A DNA stretch of 17,193 bases from Gammaproteobacteria bacterium (GCA_030593785.1 JAUVGM010000008.1:1-17193), one strand, 5' to 3'. Numbered from the stretch's first letter, positions 1-7,340 are shown. The notes: generated by a model not told the origin, from the letters alone. Numbers and translations: made by a program.

Positions 1-496
1 AAAATACCCAACCTATATTTTCTGTCTGCTTAAAATCTGTAGCAAAAGCGGTACGTAAAGGTAATGCGAAACGAAAACGAAGATTTTTGTCTTCTGACTG
101 GTAAAGGTTAAATTGAATTCTTGGTCCAACTTCAATGATATGACCTAAATCAGTCATGCCTATTCTAGCCTGATTATCATCACTATCTACCTGTAGTGCA
201 AAAGCCATGCTGACATCAACTTTAACCTCTTCACTATTATAAAAATAGAAGCGGCCACCTTCCCTGTCAACTTTTAATCTTTCACCATTATAGCGAACGT
301 AAGGAATAGGAGAGACATAGTCTGCACGCTGATCTGAACCTCGGTAATGCGGCATACTTAACGCGCCCAAACCTACACCTAGTTCCAATGTTGTATTTTC
401 AGAAGAACTTAATTCATCTGCGTAACTGTAAGAACTAAATATTAACAAAACAACTGTAAAACCGGTTTTTACTAAAGATGGTATTTTTATATCCAT
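1..496 (-). CDS. MipA/OmpV family outer-membrane protein (N-terminal part, runs off left edge)
   Basis: This is an open reading frame on the minus strand that continues past the left edge; about 165 codons are present. It begins MDIKIPSLVKTGF with a hydrophobic stretch (residues 11-22) and a likely signal peptidase site after SYSYA (about residue 26). The mature part shows the MipA/OmpV pattern: LGVGLGALSMPHYRGSDQ, then a P-x-PY-x-RYNG segment and a KVDREGGRFYFYNSE segment, as in the first beta strands of this outer-membrane barrel family. MipA was named for interaction with murein-synthesis enzymes in E. coli; here only the family is assigned. I chose ATG at 496 because a TATAAT box ends 6 nt before it. 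An in-frame ATG at 511 would overlap that box, and neither start has a clear Shine-Dalgarno. It lies 93 nt downstream of the chemotaxis receptor but probably has its own promoter. Confidence 0.85.
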   Translation of the reverse strand, partial: MDIKIPSLVKTGFTVVLLIFSSYSYADELSSSENTTLELGVGLGALSMPHYRGSDQRADYVSPIPYVRYNGERLKVDREGGRFYFYNSEEVKVDVSMAFALQVDSDDNQARIGMTDLGHIIEVGPRIQFNLYQSEDKNLRFRFALPLRTAFATDFKQTENIGWVF

Positions 497-502
497 AAAT
501 AC

Positions 503-508
503 ATTATA
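503..508 (-). promoter_or_regulatory. -10 box (TATAAT) of the MipA/OmpV gene, leaderless arrangement
   Basis: TATAAT reads on the minus strand at 508-503, followed by GTATTT and then the ATG at 496. Transcription would be expected to start at or next to the A of ATG, giving a leaderless mRNA. No good -35 box is visible 16-18 nt upstream, so an activator or another element may be needed. This is a consensus match only. Confidence 0.45.
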
Positions 509-589
509 CATTCTTTGAACTACAATATTCAGTAGCTCTTCATCTTCGTTAGCATTATCAGGGTAGAGCGAGAAAGCAATAGTTATTTT

Positions 590-1780
590 TTAATGTAACC
601 TGAAATCATCAACAATCAATTTTAACTGTTGTGACATATTCGATAAATTTGAGCTCGCTTGTTGCGTTTTATTGGTATCATCAACTGCATTACTTGCCAA
701 CTGATCGAGCACTGAAATTGCCGCCTGCATTTGTTCAATAAAATTACCATACTCATGCATAGTACGGGCAATTTGTTCATTTCGTTCAGAGGTACTAACA
801 ACACCTTCCTGAATTTTTCTTAAAGCATTACTGGTTTGCATAGAAAGTTGATTACTCTGTCCAGCTTTTTCCTGACTAATGTGAATGGTCGATAGAGCTT
901 CTTTTGAACCATTTTGCAAGCGTTCAATCATTTCTTTTATTTCCTTGGTGGATGATTGAGTACGCGTAGCTAATGTCCGAACTTCATCCGCAACAACTGC
1001 AAAACCTCTACCCTGTTCACCTGCTCGTGCAGCTTCAATCGCAGCATTCAATGCAAGTAAATTGGTTTGTTCTGCAATACCATTAATAACACTGAGTACA
1101 CCTTCAATATTATCTGACTCAACGGCTAATTGTTGAATCACACTTGTCGTTCTATCAACACTTTGTAATGTCTCTGCTACAGCAACGGACGTTTCCTCTA
1201 CACCACTAACTGCACTTCTTGTCTCGGCTTGAGTTTCAGCTGAAATTTCTGCCGCCTGATTTGAAACGGCTAAAATTTCAGCTTGTACCCCGCTCATTTG
1301 TTGCATTATTTGATTTGCATTACTCACTTGTTGATTTTGTTCGCTGGCGGCTGATTGGGAGTTACTTGCAACCTCATTTAAACTCATTAATGCGTGATTC
1401 ACATTTTCACTTTGTTCTGCGATTGATTGAATAACGGTATGAAGATTACTGGTCATCGTATTAAAACCATTTGCCATTTCACCCAGCATGTCATCACTTT
1501 TGATACCGCAACTCATAGTAAGGTTTTTTTCACTAATTGCTTTTGTCACTGCCCCCATATTTTGTAATTTTCGTAAAAGTACAAATTTAGTAAGGTAATA
1601 ATTAGAAATACCGATTGTTCCACCGGCTAATAAACAACCAATAACAAACCACATTTGCATACCAGGCTTCCATTCCACAAAAAACTGAGCATAGAAAGGG
1701 AAAATAATGCCCATTCCTAACCCAAAAGCCATAAATGACCATAATAAATTTCTCAGAATACTAGGGGATTTAGAAAACAT
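590..1780 (-). CDS. Methyl-accepting chemotaxis protein, almost no periplasmic domain
   Basis: A 396-residue chemoreceptor. Two membrane segments (about residues 12-32 and 43-65) are separated by only about ten residues, so there is no room for a periplasmic ligand-binding domain. A HAMP-like linker (about 66-120) follows, then a long helical signalling domain. The hairpin tip that contacts CheA/CheW is clear: [20 protein letters not shown], then [17 protein letters not shown] (about residues 235-271). It would gather in polar arrays and control CheA phosphorylation. The C terminus (VDDFRLH) lacks the NWETF-type CheR/CheB tether. ATG at 1780 is preceded by GGAGC about 9 nt upstream. The stimulus is unknown; a short-loop receptor may sense through its membrane segments or partner proteins. 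A sigma-28-type promoter upstream ties it to the flagellar regulon. Confidence 0.95.
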   Translation of the reverse strand: MFSKSPSILRNLLWSFMAFGLGMGIIFPFYAQFFVEWKPGMQMWFVIGCLLAGGTIGISNYYLTKFVLLRKLQNMGAVTKAISEKNLTMSCGIKSDDMLGEMANGFNTMTSNLHTVIQSIAEQSENVNHALMSLNEVASNSQSAASEQNQQVSNANQIMQQMSGVQAEILAVSNQAAEISAETQAETRSAVSGVEETSVAVAETLQSVDRTTSVIQQLAVESDNIEGVLSVINGIAEQTNLLALNAAIEAARAGEQGRGFAVVADEVRTLATRTQSSTKEIKEMIERLQNGSKEALSTIHISQEKAGQSNQLSMQTSNALRKIQEGVVSTSERNEQIARTMHEYGNFIEQMQAAISVLDQLASNAVDDTNKTQQASSNLSNMSQQLKLIVDDFRLH

Positions 1781-1833
1781 GATGCAAGCTCCAAATAAAA
1801 CAGGTATCTCAAATATTATTAAAACGTACCATT

Positions 1834-1861
1834 TTATCGGCCTATTCCATGCCTATCTTTA
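1834..1861 (-). promoter_or_regulatory. Sigma-28 (FliA)-type flagellar promoter of the chemoreceptor
   Basis: The minus strand reads TAAAGATA (1861-1854), 12 nt, then GCCGATAA (1841-1834). The known FliA consensus is TAAAGTTT, 11 nt, GCCGATAA. The -10 element matches 8 of 8; the -35 keeps TAAAG, and the spacer is 1 nt longer than ideal. The predicted start is near 1827, leaving a leader of about 47 nt with a ribosome site. Placement directly upstream of a chemotaxis gene supports the call. Confidence 0.72.
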
Positions 1862-2115
1862 GGTCAAAATGACAATACCTGCTCATAATTAGGACAAAAA
1901 CTACTCCTAACGTGGCAGAATATCTAAGCATATACAGGTATATACCTATTTAATTTTCAAGAGTTTAATCGATGAATCTACCTAAGCTTCAATAAAAGTT
2001 TTGAAGAACAAAAGCATCAAAACATTACACCCTCATGACCGCAGTTATGCGTATGGTAGGCGGGCCAGGATTTTAAAAAAATTGAAGCGTATGCAGAAAC
2101 AAACCAAGCTTCGTA
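1862..2115. other. Intergenic stretch, no gene seen; small dyads
   Basis: This lies between the DUF2141 stop and the chemoreceptor promoter. No open frame with a ribosome site was found on either strand. It holds an inverted repeat TTAGGA/TCCTAA (1889-1894 and 1905-1910) and a 12-bp palindrome AGGTATATACCT (1936-1947), either of which could be a protein site. Around 2031-2075 the sequence turns locally GC-rich (GGTAGGCGGGCC) and could be decayed coding sequence, but I could not identify it. Confidence 0.4.
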
Positions 2116-2568
2116 TTAAAGATAAATTACTTTTATAGTTTTTTTAATATTAGACGTTAGATTAAAACTTGCTTTAGTAAATCCCGGCCGGTTCATTAAA
2201 CCAATAGAATCATAATTTGAAAAGCCAATACCTTCAATGGGTAAAATAAATCCTTTATCAACTTCGCCATTCATATTTTCATCATGCAATATATTTACCG
2301 CATACATTCCTTTGGGTAAATTGTTAAAAACAATCGATGCTATTCCACTGCTTATCTTAGCAATCTCTTTTTTATAATATTTCTTGTATTCTTCATCCGG
2401 AATCGAACCATCTTTATTATACAATGCAAATTGAACAATACCCTTAGAATTCCGTAACCCATCTACGGTTACTGTTATTGAATACAATTCATCATTATCC
2501 GCATAAGATAGCGTGAAAAAACTTATCCATATAGACACAATAATTAACATTACTGATTTAATTTTCAT
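2116..2568 (-). CDS. DUF2141 family exported protein
   Basis: A 150-residue protein. An N-terminal signal peptide (hydrophobic residues about 6-20) probably is cleaved after LSYA (residue 23), giving a periplasmic or surface protein. The mature part matches DUF2141: ITVTVDGLRNSKGIVQFALYN near the start, then LPKGMYAVNILHDENMNGEVD, and the characteristic LPIEGIGFSNYD. The fold is thought to be a small all-beta domain; no biochemical role is established. It starts 15 nt after the dioxygenase stop on the same strand, with only a weak AGAAGA-like ribosome site, so translation may be coupled to the upstream gene. It is probably expressed from the FNR-type promoter ahead of the dioxygenase. Confidence 0.88.
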   Translation of the reverse strand: MKIKSVMLIIVSIWISFFTLSYADNDELYSITVTVDGLRNSKGIVQFALYNKDGSIPDEEYKKYYKKEIAKISSGIASIVFNNLPKGMYAVNILHDENMNGEVDKGFILPIEGIGFSNYDSIGLMNRPGFTKASFNLTSNIKKTIKVIYL

Positions 2569-2583
2569 ATATTTATATGTCTT

Positions 2584-3498
2584 CTAACAAACATTAGTGC
2601 CTTGTAAACGATTAAAATAACGCGCCCTATAAAAATGCCGTTTGTATTCTTCACTATCCGTAAAGGACGCTCGATCATGTAAAACATTATTACTAATCAA
2701 CCCCATTCCTGATTCTAATAAACCACGAAATATATAAGGCGAGTCACTATTAAGTATTAAACTTAAATATTCCAAAGCATCTTTAGTGGTTGCATCTTCA
2801 GACCAGATTACATTATTAACGCGAATGGTATAACGCATATGCAAATCACCCTGTTCAGTAATACTAAACACAGGACCTGCTTCTTCCGCTCGCGCAACCT
2901 TGCCTTCTTCAATTCGTGCAGGAATAGTCATAACCTCAGGTCCCATTAAGACACGAATATAATCTGGATTTTTTTCTCGTAATAGAATGTAAGCTATCTC
3001 ATGATCCATTAAGGCATTTTCACCGCCTTGTGCTGCTCTTTGAACGACATGCAATAATAAAGCATGAATTTGATTTTTCCTTGAATTGTAATAGCCGTCT
3101 GTATGCCAGTTTATTGCTTTATTGGTATAAGGAATATAGCGCTGACGAATGCCGTCTTCAGCGACAGTAAGAGACGTTAAACCACTATCATCTGCCAACC
3201 AATTATTATCGAGACTTTCTACCCCAAAATTTCTTCCCATAGAAAGAGGGATTTCTGGATCAGGATCTGTGCCGGTCTTACCAGCATAAATAACCATATT
3301 GGTTTTACGACATACATCAAGTAGCGCTTTGTGTTCAGCCTGACTAAGCGTCCTGGGGTCGTTTATCTCAACAACCAGTTCACCAAGGCTTTGAGGGTAA
3401 TCTTTAAGCTTGTTATCACGCCATTTTTCATAAGCATCATTGTTATCAATATCAAATGGCGTAGAAATATTTTTTAAGTTAAGAGAATTTGAAATCAT
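2584..3498 (-). CDS. TauD/TfdA-family Fe(II)/2-oxoglutarate-dependent dioxygenase
   Basis: A 304-residue cytoplasmic enzyme, close to the usual length of the family. The metal facial triad is visible: H132 and D134 in NWHTDGYYN and the distal H274 in NNVLHDRASF. The arginine-rich stretch FYRARYF (about 289-295) probably provides the 2-oxoglutarate-binding arginine. Such enzymes use O2 and 2-oxoglutarate to hydroxylate a substrate, releasing CO2 and succinate. The substrate cannot be read from sequence: known family members act on taurine, aryloxyacetates, carnitine precursors and others, and there is no sulfonate transporter next to it. ATG at 3498 has a modest AGGT ribosome site about 10 nt upstream. 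It heads a two-gene unit with the DUF2141 protein. A perfect FNR box lies 80 nt upstream of the start codon, an intriguing link between an O2-using enzyme and an oxygen sensor. Confidence 0.9.
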   Translation of the reverse strand: MISNSLNLKNISTPFDIDNNDAYEKWRDNKLKDYPQSLGELVVEINDPRTLSQAEHKALLDVCRKTNMVIYAGKTGTDPDPEIPLSMGRNFGVESLDNNWLADDSGLTSLTVAEDGIRQRYIPYTNKAINWHTDGYYNSRKNQIHALLLHVVQRAAQGGENALMDHEIAYILLREKNPDYIRVLMGPEVMTIPARIEEGKVARAEEAGPVFSITEQGDLHMRYTIRVNNVIWSEDATTKDALEYLSLILNSDSPYIFRGLLESGMGLISNNVLHDRASFTDSEEYKRHFYRARYFNRLQGTNVC

Positions 3499-3549
3499 AC
3501 TAAAACCTACAATTAATTGATTTTACAGCCATGTGGCAGACAATTCGGC

Positions 3550-3555
3550 ACTATA
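3550..3555 (-). promoter_or_regulatory. -10 box (TATAGT) of the dioxygenase operon
   Basis: TATAGT on the minus strand (5 of 6 to TATAAT). The expected start site is 3543, giving a 44-nt leader. There is no -35 box; the FNR palindrome occupies that place, as in class II activated promoters. Confidence 0.6.
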
Positions 3556-3577
3556 GGATTCACAAGAAGAAAAAGAC

Positions 3578-3591
3578 TTGATCCGGATCAA
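3578..3591. promoter_or_regulatory. FNR/ANR binding site, class II position
   Basis: TTGATCCGGATCAA is a 14-bp perfect palindrome matching the FNR consensus TTGAT-N4-ATCAA at all ten defined bases. Its centre (3584.5) lies exactly 41.5 bp before the start site predicted from the TATAGT box, the spacing used by FNR as a class II activator. The nearest coding region in a suitable orientation is the dioxygenase on the minus strand. The start site is predicted, not measured. CRP-type sites (TGTGA half-sites) fit less well. Confidence 0.8.
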
Positions 3592-3787
3592 TAAAGTACA
3601 ATTAATGACATCGGTGTTCTGTTTCTATTTAATTAATTATACTCCAAAGTTATAACAGCTTTGCCCTTTTTATGACCATCTGCAAAATTTCAAAATACTT
3701 CTGTTATTTCACATAACCGATAATTTTTTCCAATAGAAAAACAAGCCAAGTAACATAATAAATAATGAATATATTTTTGAGCAATAA
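3592..3787. other. Intergenic stretch without a recognised gene
   Basis: AT-rich sequence between the FNR box and the hairpin terminator of the small membrane gene. I found no open frame with a ribosome site and no clear promoter here. Confidence 0.4.
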
Positions 3788-3821
3788 AAAACCGGTATGT
3801 TCATATAAACACACCGGTTTT
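3788..3821 (-). terminator. Hairpin terminator downstream of the 39-residue gene (bidirectional look)
   Basis: AAAACCGGT (3788-3796) pairs perfectly with ACCGGTTTT (3813-3821); after one mismatch the stem continues 4 bp (TGTT/AACA) to a small loop. On the minus strand the stem ends in TTTTTT, a good intrinsic terminator. On the plus strand it is followed by TTTTATTTTC and may also work. Confidence 0.75.
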
Positions 3822-3853
3822 ATTTTCATAGTATGAAGTAAATACTTCTATCT

Positions 3854-3973
3854 TTAATATACGATAGAACGGGCCAGAAAAATCATTAAAAGGAAAAAGC
3901 CAAACAGCGATCCGGTTAAAACAATCAACGTACGTAAAACAGTAGAATCTTGGATATCTTCTTGTGCACTCAT
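3854..3973 (-). CDS. 39-residue single-span membrane microprotein
   Basis: A short frame below the usual length cut-off of gene finders. It translates as MSAQEDIQDSTVLRTLIVL followed by TGSLFGFFLLMIFLARSIVY. The charged, acidic N terminus (residues 2-9) precedes one hydrophobic helix (about 14-34), ended by an arginine and a short tail, so N-in topology is uncertain but a single span is clear. Support for a real gene: GAGGTG ribosome site 4 nt before the ATG, a terminator hairpin 33 nt after the stop, and an open frame that ends neatly. It stands alone, 219 nt after the U32 gene stop. I do not recognise a named family. Small proteins of this shape often accompany respiratory or transport complexes, but nothing here says which. 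Confidence 0.72.
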   Translation of the reverse strand: MSAQEDIQDSTVLRTLIVLTGSLFGFFLLMIFLARSIVY

Positions 3974-4192
3974 ACAACACCTCAATTATTAGTTATTTAT
4001 TATTTGCCCTTACAGGTCACTAGTATTTCCAATATAGTGTACTAATTTAGTGGGGTACTGGATATTCGAGAGATTTAATGTGGTAATAAGATAAATCTTT
4101 AGTGCTTTACTAGGGTATTTTGTAAGGTTATATAAAAGCTATAGCGGGCGTAATGATCCTGTTTTTACGAGATCAACTCTCTTAAACAGGGG

Positions 4193-6445
4193 TTAGATCC
4201 CTCTTCTGTACTGAGTATTCGTTGATGGTTGGATATTTTGATTAAGTTCAGTGATTGAATCTGAATTTCCATTAAGGTGATTTTCAAAGAGTTTAACTAA
4301 TGCCAATTTATCGGTATCAATTTTGGTTCCTGTTTCTACATCTCGTAAATCTATAAAGAAACTAGAAAACATATCCGGAATATCAGTAATAATATCCGTA
4401 TTTAAAAAATTCGTTTCATTATAGACAGTATGATAACCACCCTTTTCTTTATCTATGAAGTAGGAAATATCTTTTAGATTGGTAATCGATGCCGATTTTT
4501 CACATCGCTGTATGCATTTATCATCAACAATATTTTTCTTGCAACCAGAAACCTGGTGGAACATGCAAGCAATAGTTGTCATCAATACAATGGGATGAGA
4601 AATACTGTAGGTAAGTTTAAAGTTATCAGGTTTTACAATTTTTTTAATCTGCTGTTCGTTTATCTCATTTGAGATAAACGCGCCATCACAGTTAAAGTGT
4701 TCTTTTAAACACAATAAACTATATGAATTAACTAAATTCATATACGGACCTGCAATCCATGAAATTCCTTCTTCATAAGCAACAAAGGCAATACCGGTAT
4801 TGTTAGTAACAATACGTTCTGGTTGCACTTGTTGCAGCAGCTCTACTGCTGCAATGTAATTCTCTCCCATTAAAACGGCAGGAAACCAGGGGATGAGTCT
4901 TTTATTATTTTTAAATAATTCAATAAAATAAGATAACTTATGCTTAAAACTATTAGGAATCTGAAAATAAATATCTGCAGAAGTCTCATCACATAAATGC
5001 AGATCATTTTCAGATGAAATAAGAAGAGATAAAGAAGGCATTATGTTTTCACTATCCTGCTTTACTAACGCAGGTACTTCAACTGCTTTAATGATCTCTT
5101 TTGAATCATTTAAAATGAATAATATTTCATTCTTAATTAATGTAAGTTCCTTCAAAGGAAGGAATAAATCACTTTTTAAGTTTTCTAAATCTAACTTTTC
5201 AATAAAATATTCAGTATCGTTTAAAGCTTTAAACCGTTTTAAAACTATTTCTTGATCAACAGATTGAGCTTTATTCTTATCTGCGGTGACAAGCTTTAAA
5301 TTTGAATTAACTTCAAATGATTTTTCCGGAGTTTTGATATTCACATTCAAAATTTCTCCAGCTTTTCCTGAAAGAGAAATAAGTAATGGTGCTTTTTCAA
5401 TGCTTAATTTATCAATACGATCTTTAACATTATCTATAATTTGCGATTTTTGTTCGAAAAGGACTTTTTTAGCTTTTGTTAAGTTCTCATCTGTCGAGTC
5501 GCCCCAACTTTTCGCAAGGTGTATTGCTGAATTATCTCGTGGATTGTCTATGAAGATATTTCGACTCATATCACCTTTTAAAAATGAGTTTGAAAAATCA
5601 CGATTAAACACCTTTCGTAATTCACCATTGTCACTATTAATTTTATCTTGCTCATAAAAACTCTGAAGTTGTTTTCTCCATGTTTCTACTACCGTATAAA
5701 CGTAATGATATTTTTTAATCCGCCCTTCAATTTTTATTGAATCCACCCCGGCATCGGCTAATATTTTCAGATCAGAGAAAGCTGAATTGTCTTTTATATT
5801 AAGAGGGAAGTTTTTACCTTCTGCTGTGGTCAGATATTCATCGCGACAAGGTTGACTACACTGACCACGGTTACCTGAATTACCACCTGTAACCGAACTC
5901 ATATAACAAAGGCCAGAAAACGAAATGCAGTTCGAACCGTGAACAAACACTTCAGTTAGTAAATTATTTTTATGTGCCGCTGAGGTTAACTCGGTTATCT
6001 CTTTAATATTTAACTCTCTCGATAAATTAACTCGAGTTGCATGTAGTTTACTTAAAAATTTTATTTGTCCTTCATTATGCGTTGTCATCTGAGTTGATGC
6101 ATGAATATTAAGAGTAGGGAAATATTTATTAATCAGATAAAAGACGCCCAAATCCTGAATAATAATGCCATCAAGCTTTGTCTTAACCAGTTTATTCAGT
6201 AAATCGATAAGAGCAGGAATTTCGCGTTCAATAATAATGATATTAAGTGTGATAAATACTTCACAGTCATTTTTATGTGCCAGCCTTAATATTCCATTAA
6301 GATCTTTAAGGGAAATATTTTTAGCCTGACTTCTGGCATTAAATTTATCCAGGCCACAATAAATGGCGTTGGCACCCGCTAAAATAGCAGCTTTTATAGA
6401 GTCAACATCGCCACCGGGCGCCAGGAGTTCAATTTCTTTTTTCAT
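4193..6445 (-). CDS. Peptidase U32 family protein, RlhA-like, with second cysteine cluster
   Basis: A 750-residue cytoplasmic protein. The N-terminal half is a U32 TIM-barrel domain: ELLAPGGDVDSIKAAILAGANAIYCG at the start, the HASTQMT motif (about 115-121), and the four-cysteine set C173, C180, C196 and C200 (spacing C-x6-C-x15-C-x3-C) that binds an Fe-S cluster in related U32 proteins. The SIKIEGR motif (about 236-242) follows. U32 members RlhA, TrhP, UbiU and UbiV act in hydroxylation of 23S rRNA, tRNA or ubiquinone rather than proteolysis. Length and layout resemble RlhA (about 650 residues in E. coli) but with an extended C-terminal half holding another cluster: C627, C635, C644, C648. 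The exact substrate is unproven. ATG at 6445 follows a TATAAT box by 7 nt with no Shine-Dalgarno. Confidence 0.85.
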   Translation of the reverse strand: MKKEIELLAPGGDVDSIKAAILAGANAIYCGLDKFNARSQAKNISLKDLNGILRLAHKNDCEVFITLNIIIIEREIPALIDLLNKLVKTKLDGIIIQDLGVFYLINKYFPTLNIHASTQMTTHNEGQIKFLSKLHATRVNLSRELNIKEITELTSAAHKNNLLTEVFVHGSNCISFSGLCYMSSVTGGNSGNRGQCSQPCRDEYLTTAEGKNFPLNIKDNSAFSDLKILADAGVDSIKIEGRIKKYHYVYTVVETWRKQLQSFYEQDKINSDNGELRKVFNRDFSNSFLKGDMSRNIFIDNPRDNSAIHLAKSWGDSTDENLTKAKKVLFEQKSQIIDNVKDRIDKLSIEKAPLLISLSGKAGEILNVNIKTPEKSFEVNSNLKLVTADKNKAQSVDQEIVLKRFKALNDTEYFIEKLDLENLKSDLFLPLKELTLIKNEILFILNDSKEIIKAVEVPALVKQDSENIMPSLSLLISSENDLHLCDETSADIYFQIPNSFKHKLSYFIELFKNNKRLIPWFPAVLMGENYIAAVELLQQVQPERIVTNNTGIAFVAYEEGISWIAGPYMNLVNSYSLLCLKEHFNCDGAFISNEINEQQIKKIVKPDNFKLTYSISHPIVLMTTIACMFHQVSGCKKNIVDDKCIQRCEKSASITNLKDISYFIDKEKGGYHTVYNETNFLNTDIITDIPDMFSSFFIDLRDVETGTKIDTDKLALVKLFENHLNGNSDSITELNQNIQPSTNTQYRRGI

Positions 6446-6452
6446 GATGCGA

Positions 6453-6481
6453 ATTATACTGAATTATTGCTGCTGTTATAA
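6453..6481 (-). promoter_or_regulatory. Promoter of the U32 gene, leaderless arrangement
   Basis: Minus strand: TTATAA (6481-6476), 17-nt spacer, TATAAT (6458-6453). The ATG at 6445 begins 7 nt after the -10 box, so the start site should fall on or beside the A of ATG. No Shine-Dalgarno could fit. Spacing is ideal, the -35 matches 4 of 6. Confidence 0.6.
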
Positions 6482-6504
6482 CGGCTGAATTGTAGGTATG
6501 CAGA

Positions 6505-6547
6505 CAAATATCACATTATTTGCAGAATACAAATATGGTGATATTTG
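6505..6547. repeat. Long AT-rich inverted repeat / stem-loop
   Basis: CAAATATCAC (6505-6514) is the exact reverse complement of GTGATATTTG (6538-6547). Inside, after a 2x2 internal loop, TATTTG (6517-6522) pairs with CAAATA (6530-6535) around a 7-nt loop. There is no T-run on either side, so it is not a standard terminator. It lies 53 nt past the acyltransferase stop and just upstream of the U32 promoter; an operator or 3'-end stabiliser are both possible. Confidence 0.6.
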
Positions 6548-6600
6548 AGGTTCTTAAGCCTTAATAGAATAGTTTACTTAAAGAAGGAATAAATTGAGGT

Positions 6601-7311
6601 TCACTTCGATTCCTGCTGTAGATCTTTAAACCGGCTCCTGTATGCCTGTTCAAGACTCATTGATCTGTCTCTATACTGAATAACATCGCCAAACTCGACT
6701 TCTATGCGTAAACCTTTTTCACGCTTGTTTATAGCCGTATTTAATATCTCATTTGCATTCGTTTTTATGTATATCGGCAGCATGGGTAATTTATTTTTAA
6801 CAGCTATAAGTTGCGAACCATCTTTAAATTCTGAAAGATCAGAATTAGTCTTGTTACGTGTTCCTTCAGGAAATACAAATATTGATGCTCCAGAGTTCAG
6901 CCCTTCTTTAATGGCTTTAAAAAACTTACTCATAGAGCTTGATTCTCTATCTAATAATACAGAGCCACCATTTCGAACAAATAGGCCAAAGAAAAATGAA
7001 TAATAGAGTTCTTTCTTTGAAATCCATAATCCATAAATATTCGTGTCTTTTAACGCCAGCTCAACAATACAAGGGTCAATAATGCTACGGTGATTTGAAA
7101 TCAATAGGTATTGTCCATCAGTCTCAACCTTATCAAGACCGGAAACAGTGACCTCTATATTAAGACTGGAAAGTATTATTTCAGCGTACTCACAACGAAG
7201 AGCCTTTTTATCGCTATTACTTTTAGCCTTTTTTAATTTGAAACCATATTTATTCGTTAAATATAATGAATAAATTGCCATCTTTATTTGTTTGAAATTC
7301 AAAAAATTCAC
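6601..7311 (-). CDS. PlsC-type 1-acyl-glycerol-3-phosphate acyltransferase family protein
   Basis: A 236-residue member of the lysophosphatidate acyltransferase family, which transfers an acyl chain onto lysophosphatidic acid or similar acceptors at the inner membrane. Catalytic motif I is NHRSIIDP (H74, x4, D79), a motif II-like region lies around FFGLFVRNGGSVLLDR (108-122), motif III is FPEGTRNK (147-154) and motif IV is LPMLPIYIK (175-183). Overall length suits PlsC, although the acceptor could be another lysolipid. The longest frame starts at GTG 7311, where GGAG lies only 1 nt away, too close to be ideal. TTG at 7302 (10 nt from GGAG) or ATG at 7281 are alternatives, so the first few residues are uncertain. 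It is transcribed away from the MFS gene and towards the U32 gene, 155 nt apart, with the 6505-6547 stem-loop between. Confidence 0.87.
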   Translation of the reverse strand: MNFLNFKQIKMAIYSLYLTNKYGFKLKKAKSNSDKKALRCEYAEIILSSLNIEVTVSGLDKVETDGQYLLISNHRSIIDPCIVELALKDTNIYGLWISKKELYYSFFFGLFVRNGGSVLLDRESSSMSKFFKAIKEGLNSGASIFVFPEGTRNKTNSDLSEFKDGSQLIAVKNKLPMLPIYIKTNANEILNTAINKREKGLRIEVEFGDVIQYRDRSMSLEQAYRSRFKDLQQESK

Positions 7312-7340
7312 TCTCCGTTATTTACTCCACAATAATAACA

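Noticed and set aside
4162..4175. FNR-like half site TTTTACGAGATCAA
   Set aside because: Only one half matches TTGAT-N4-ATCAA; there is no suitably placed -10 box.
4158..4190. CCTGTTT/AAACAGG hairpin after the U32 gene as terminator
   Set aside because: The stem is broken by a large internal loop and no T-run follows on the minus strand.
5043..5657. Plus-strand open frames inside the U32 gene
   Set aside because: They are antisense to a gene with clear family motifs and have no ribosome sites or recognisable products.
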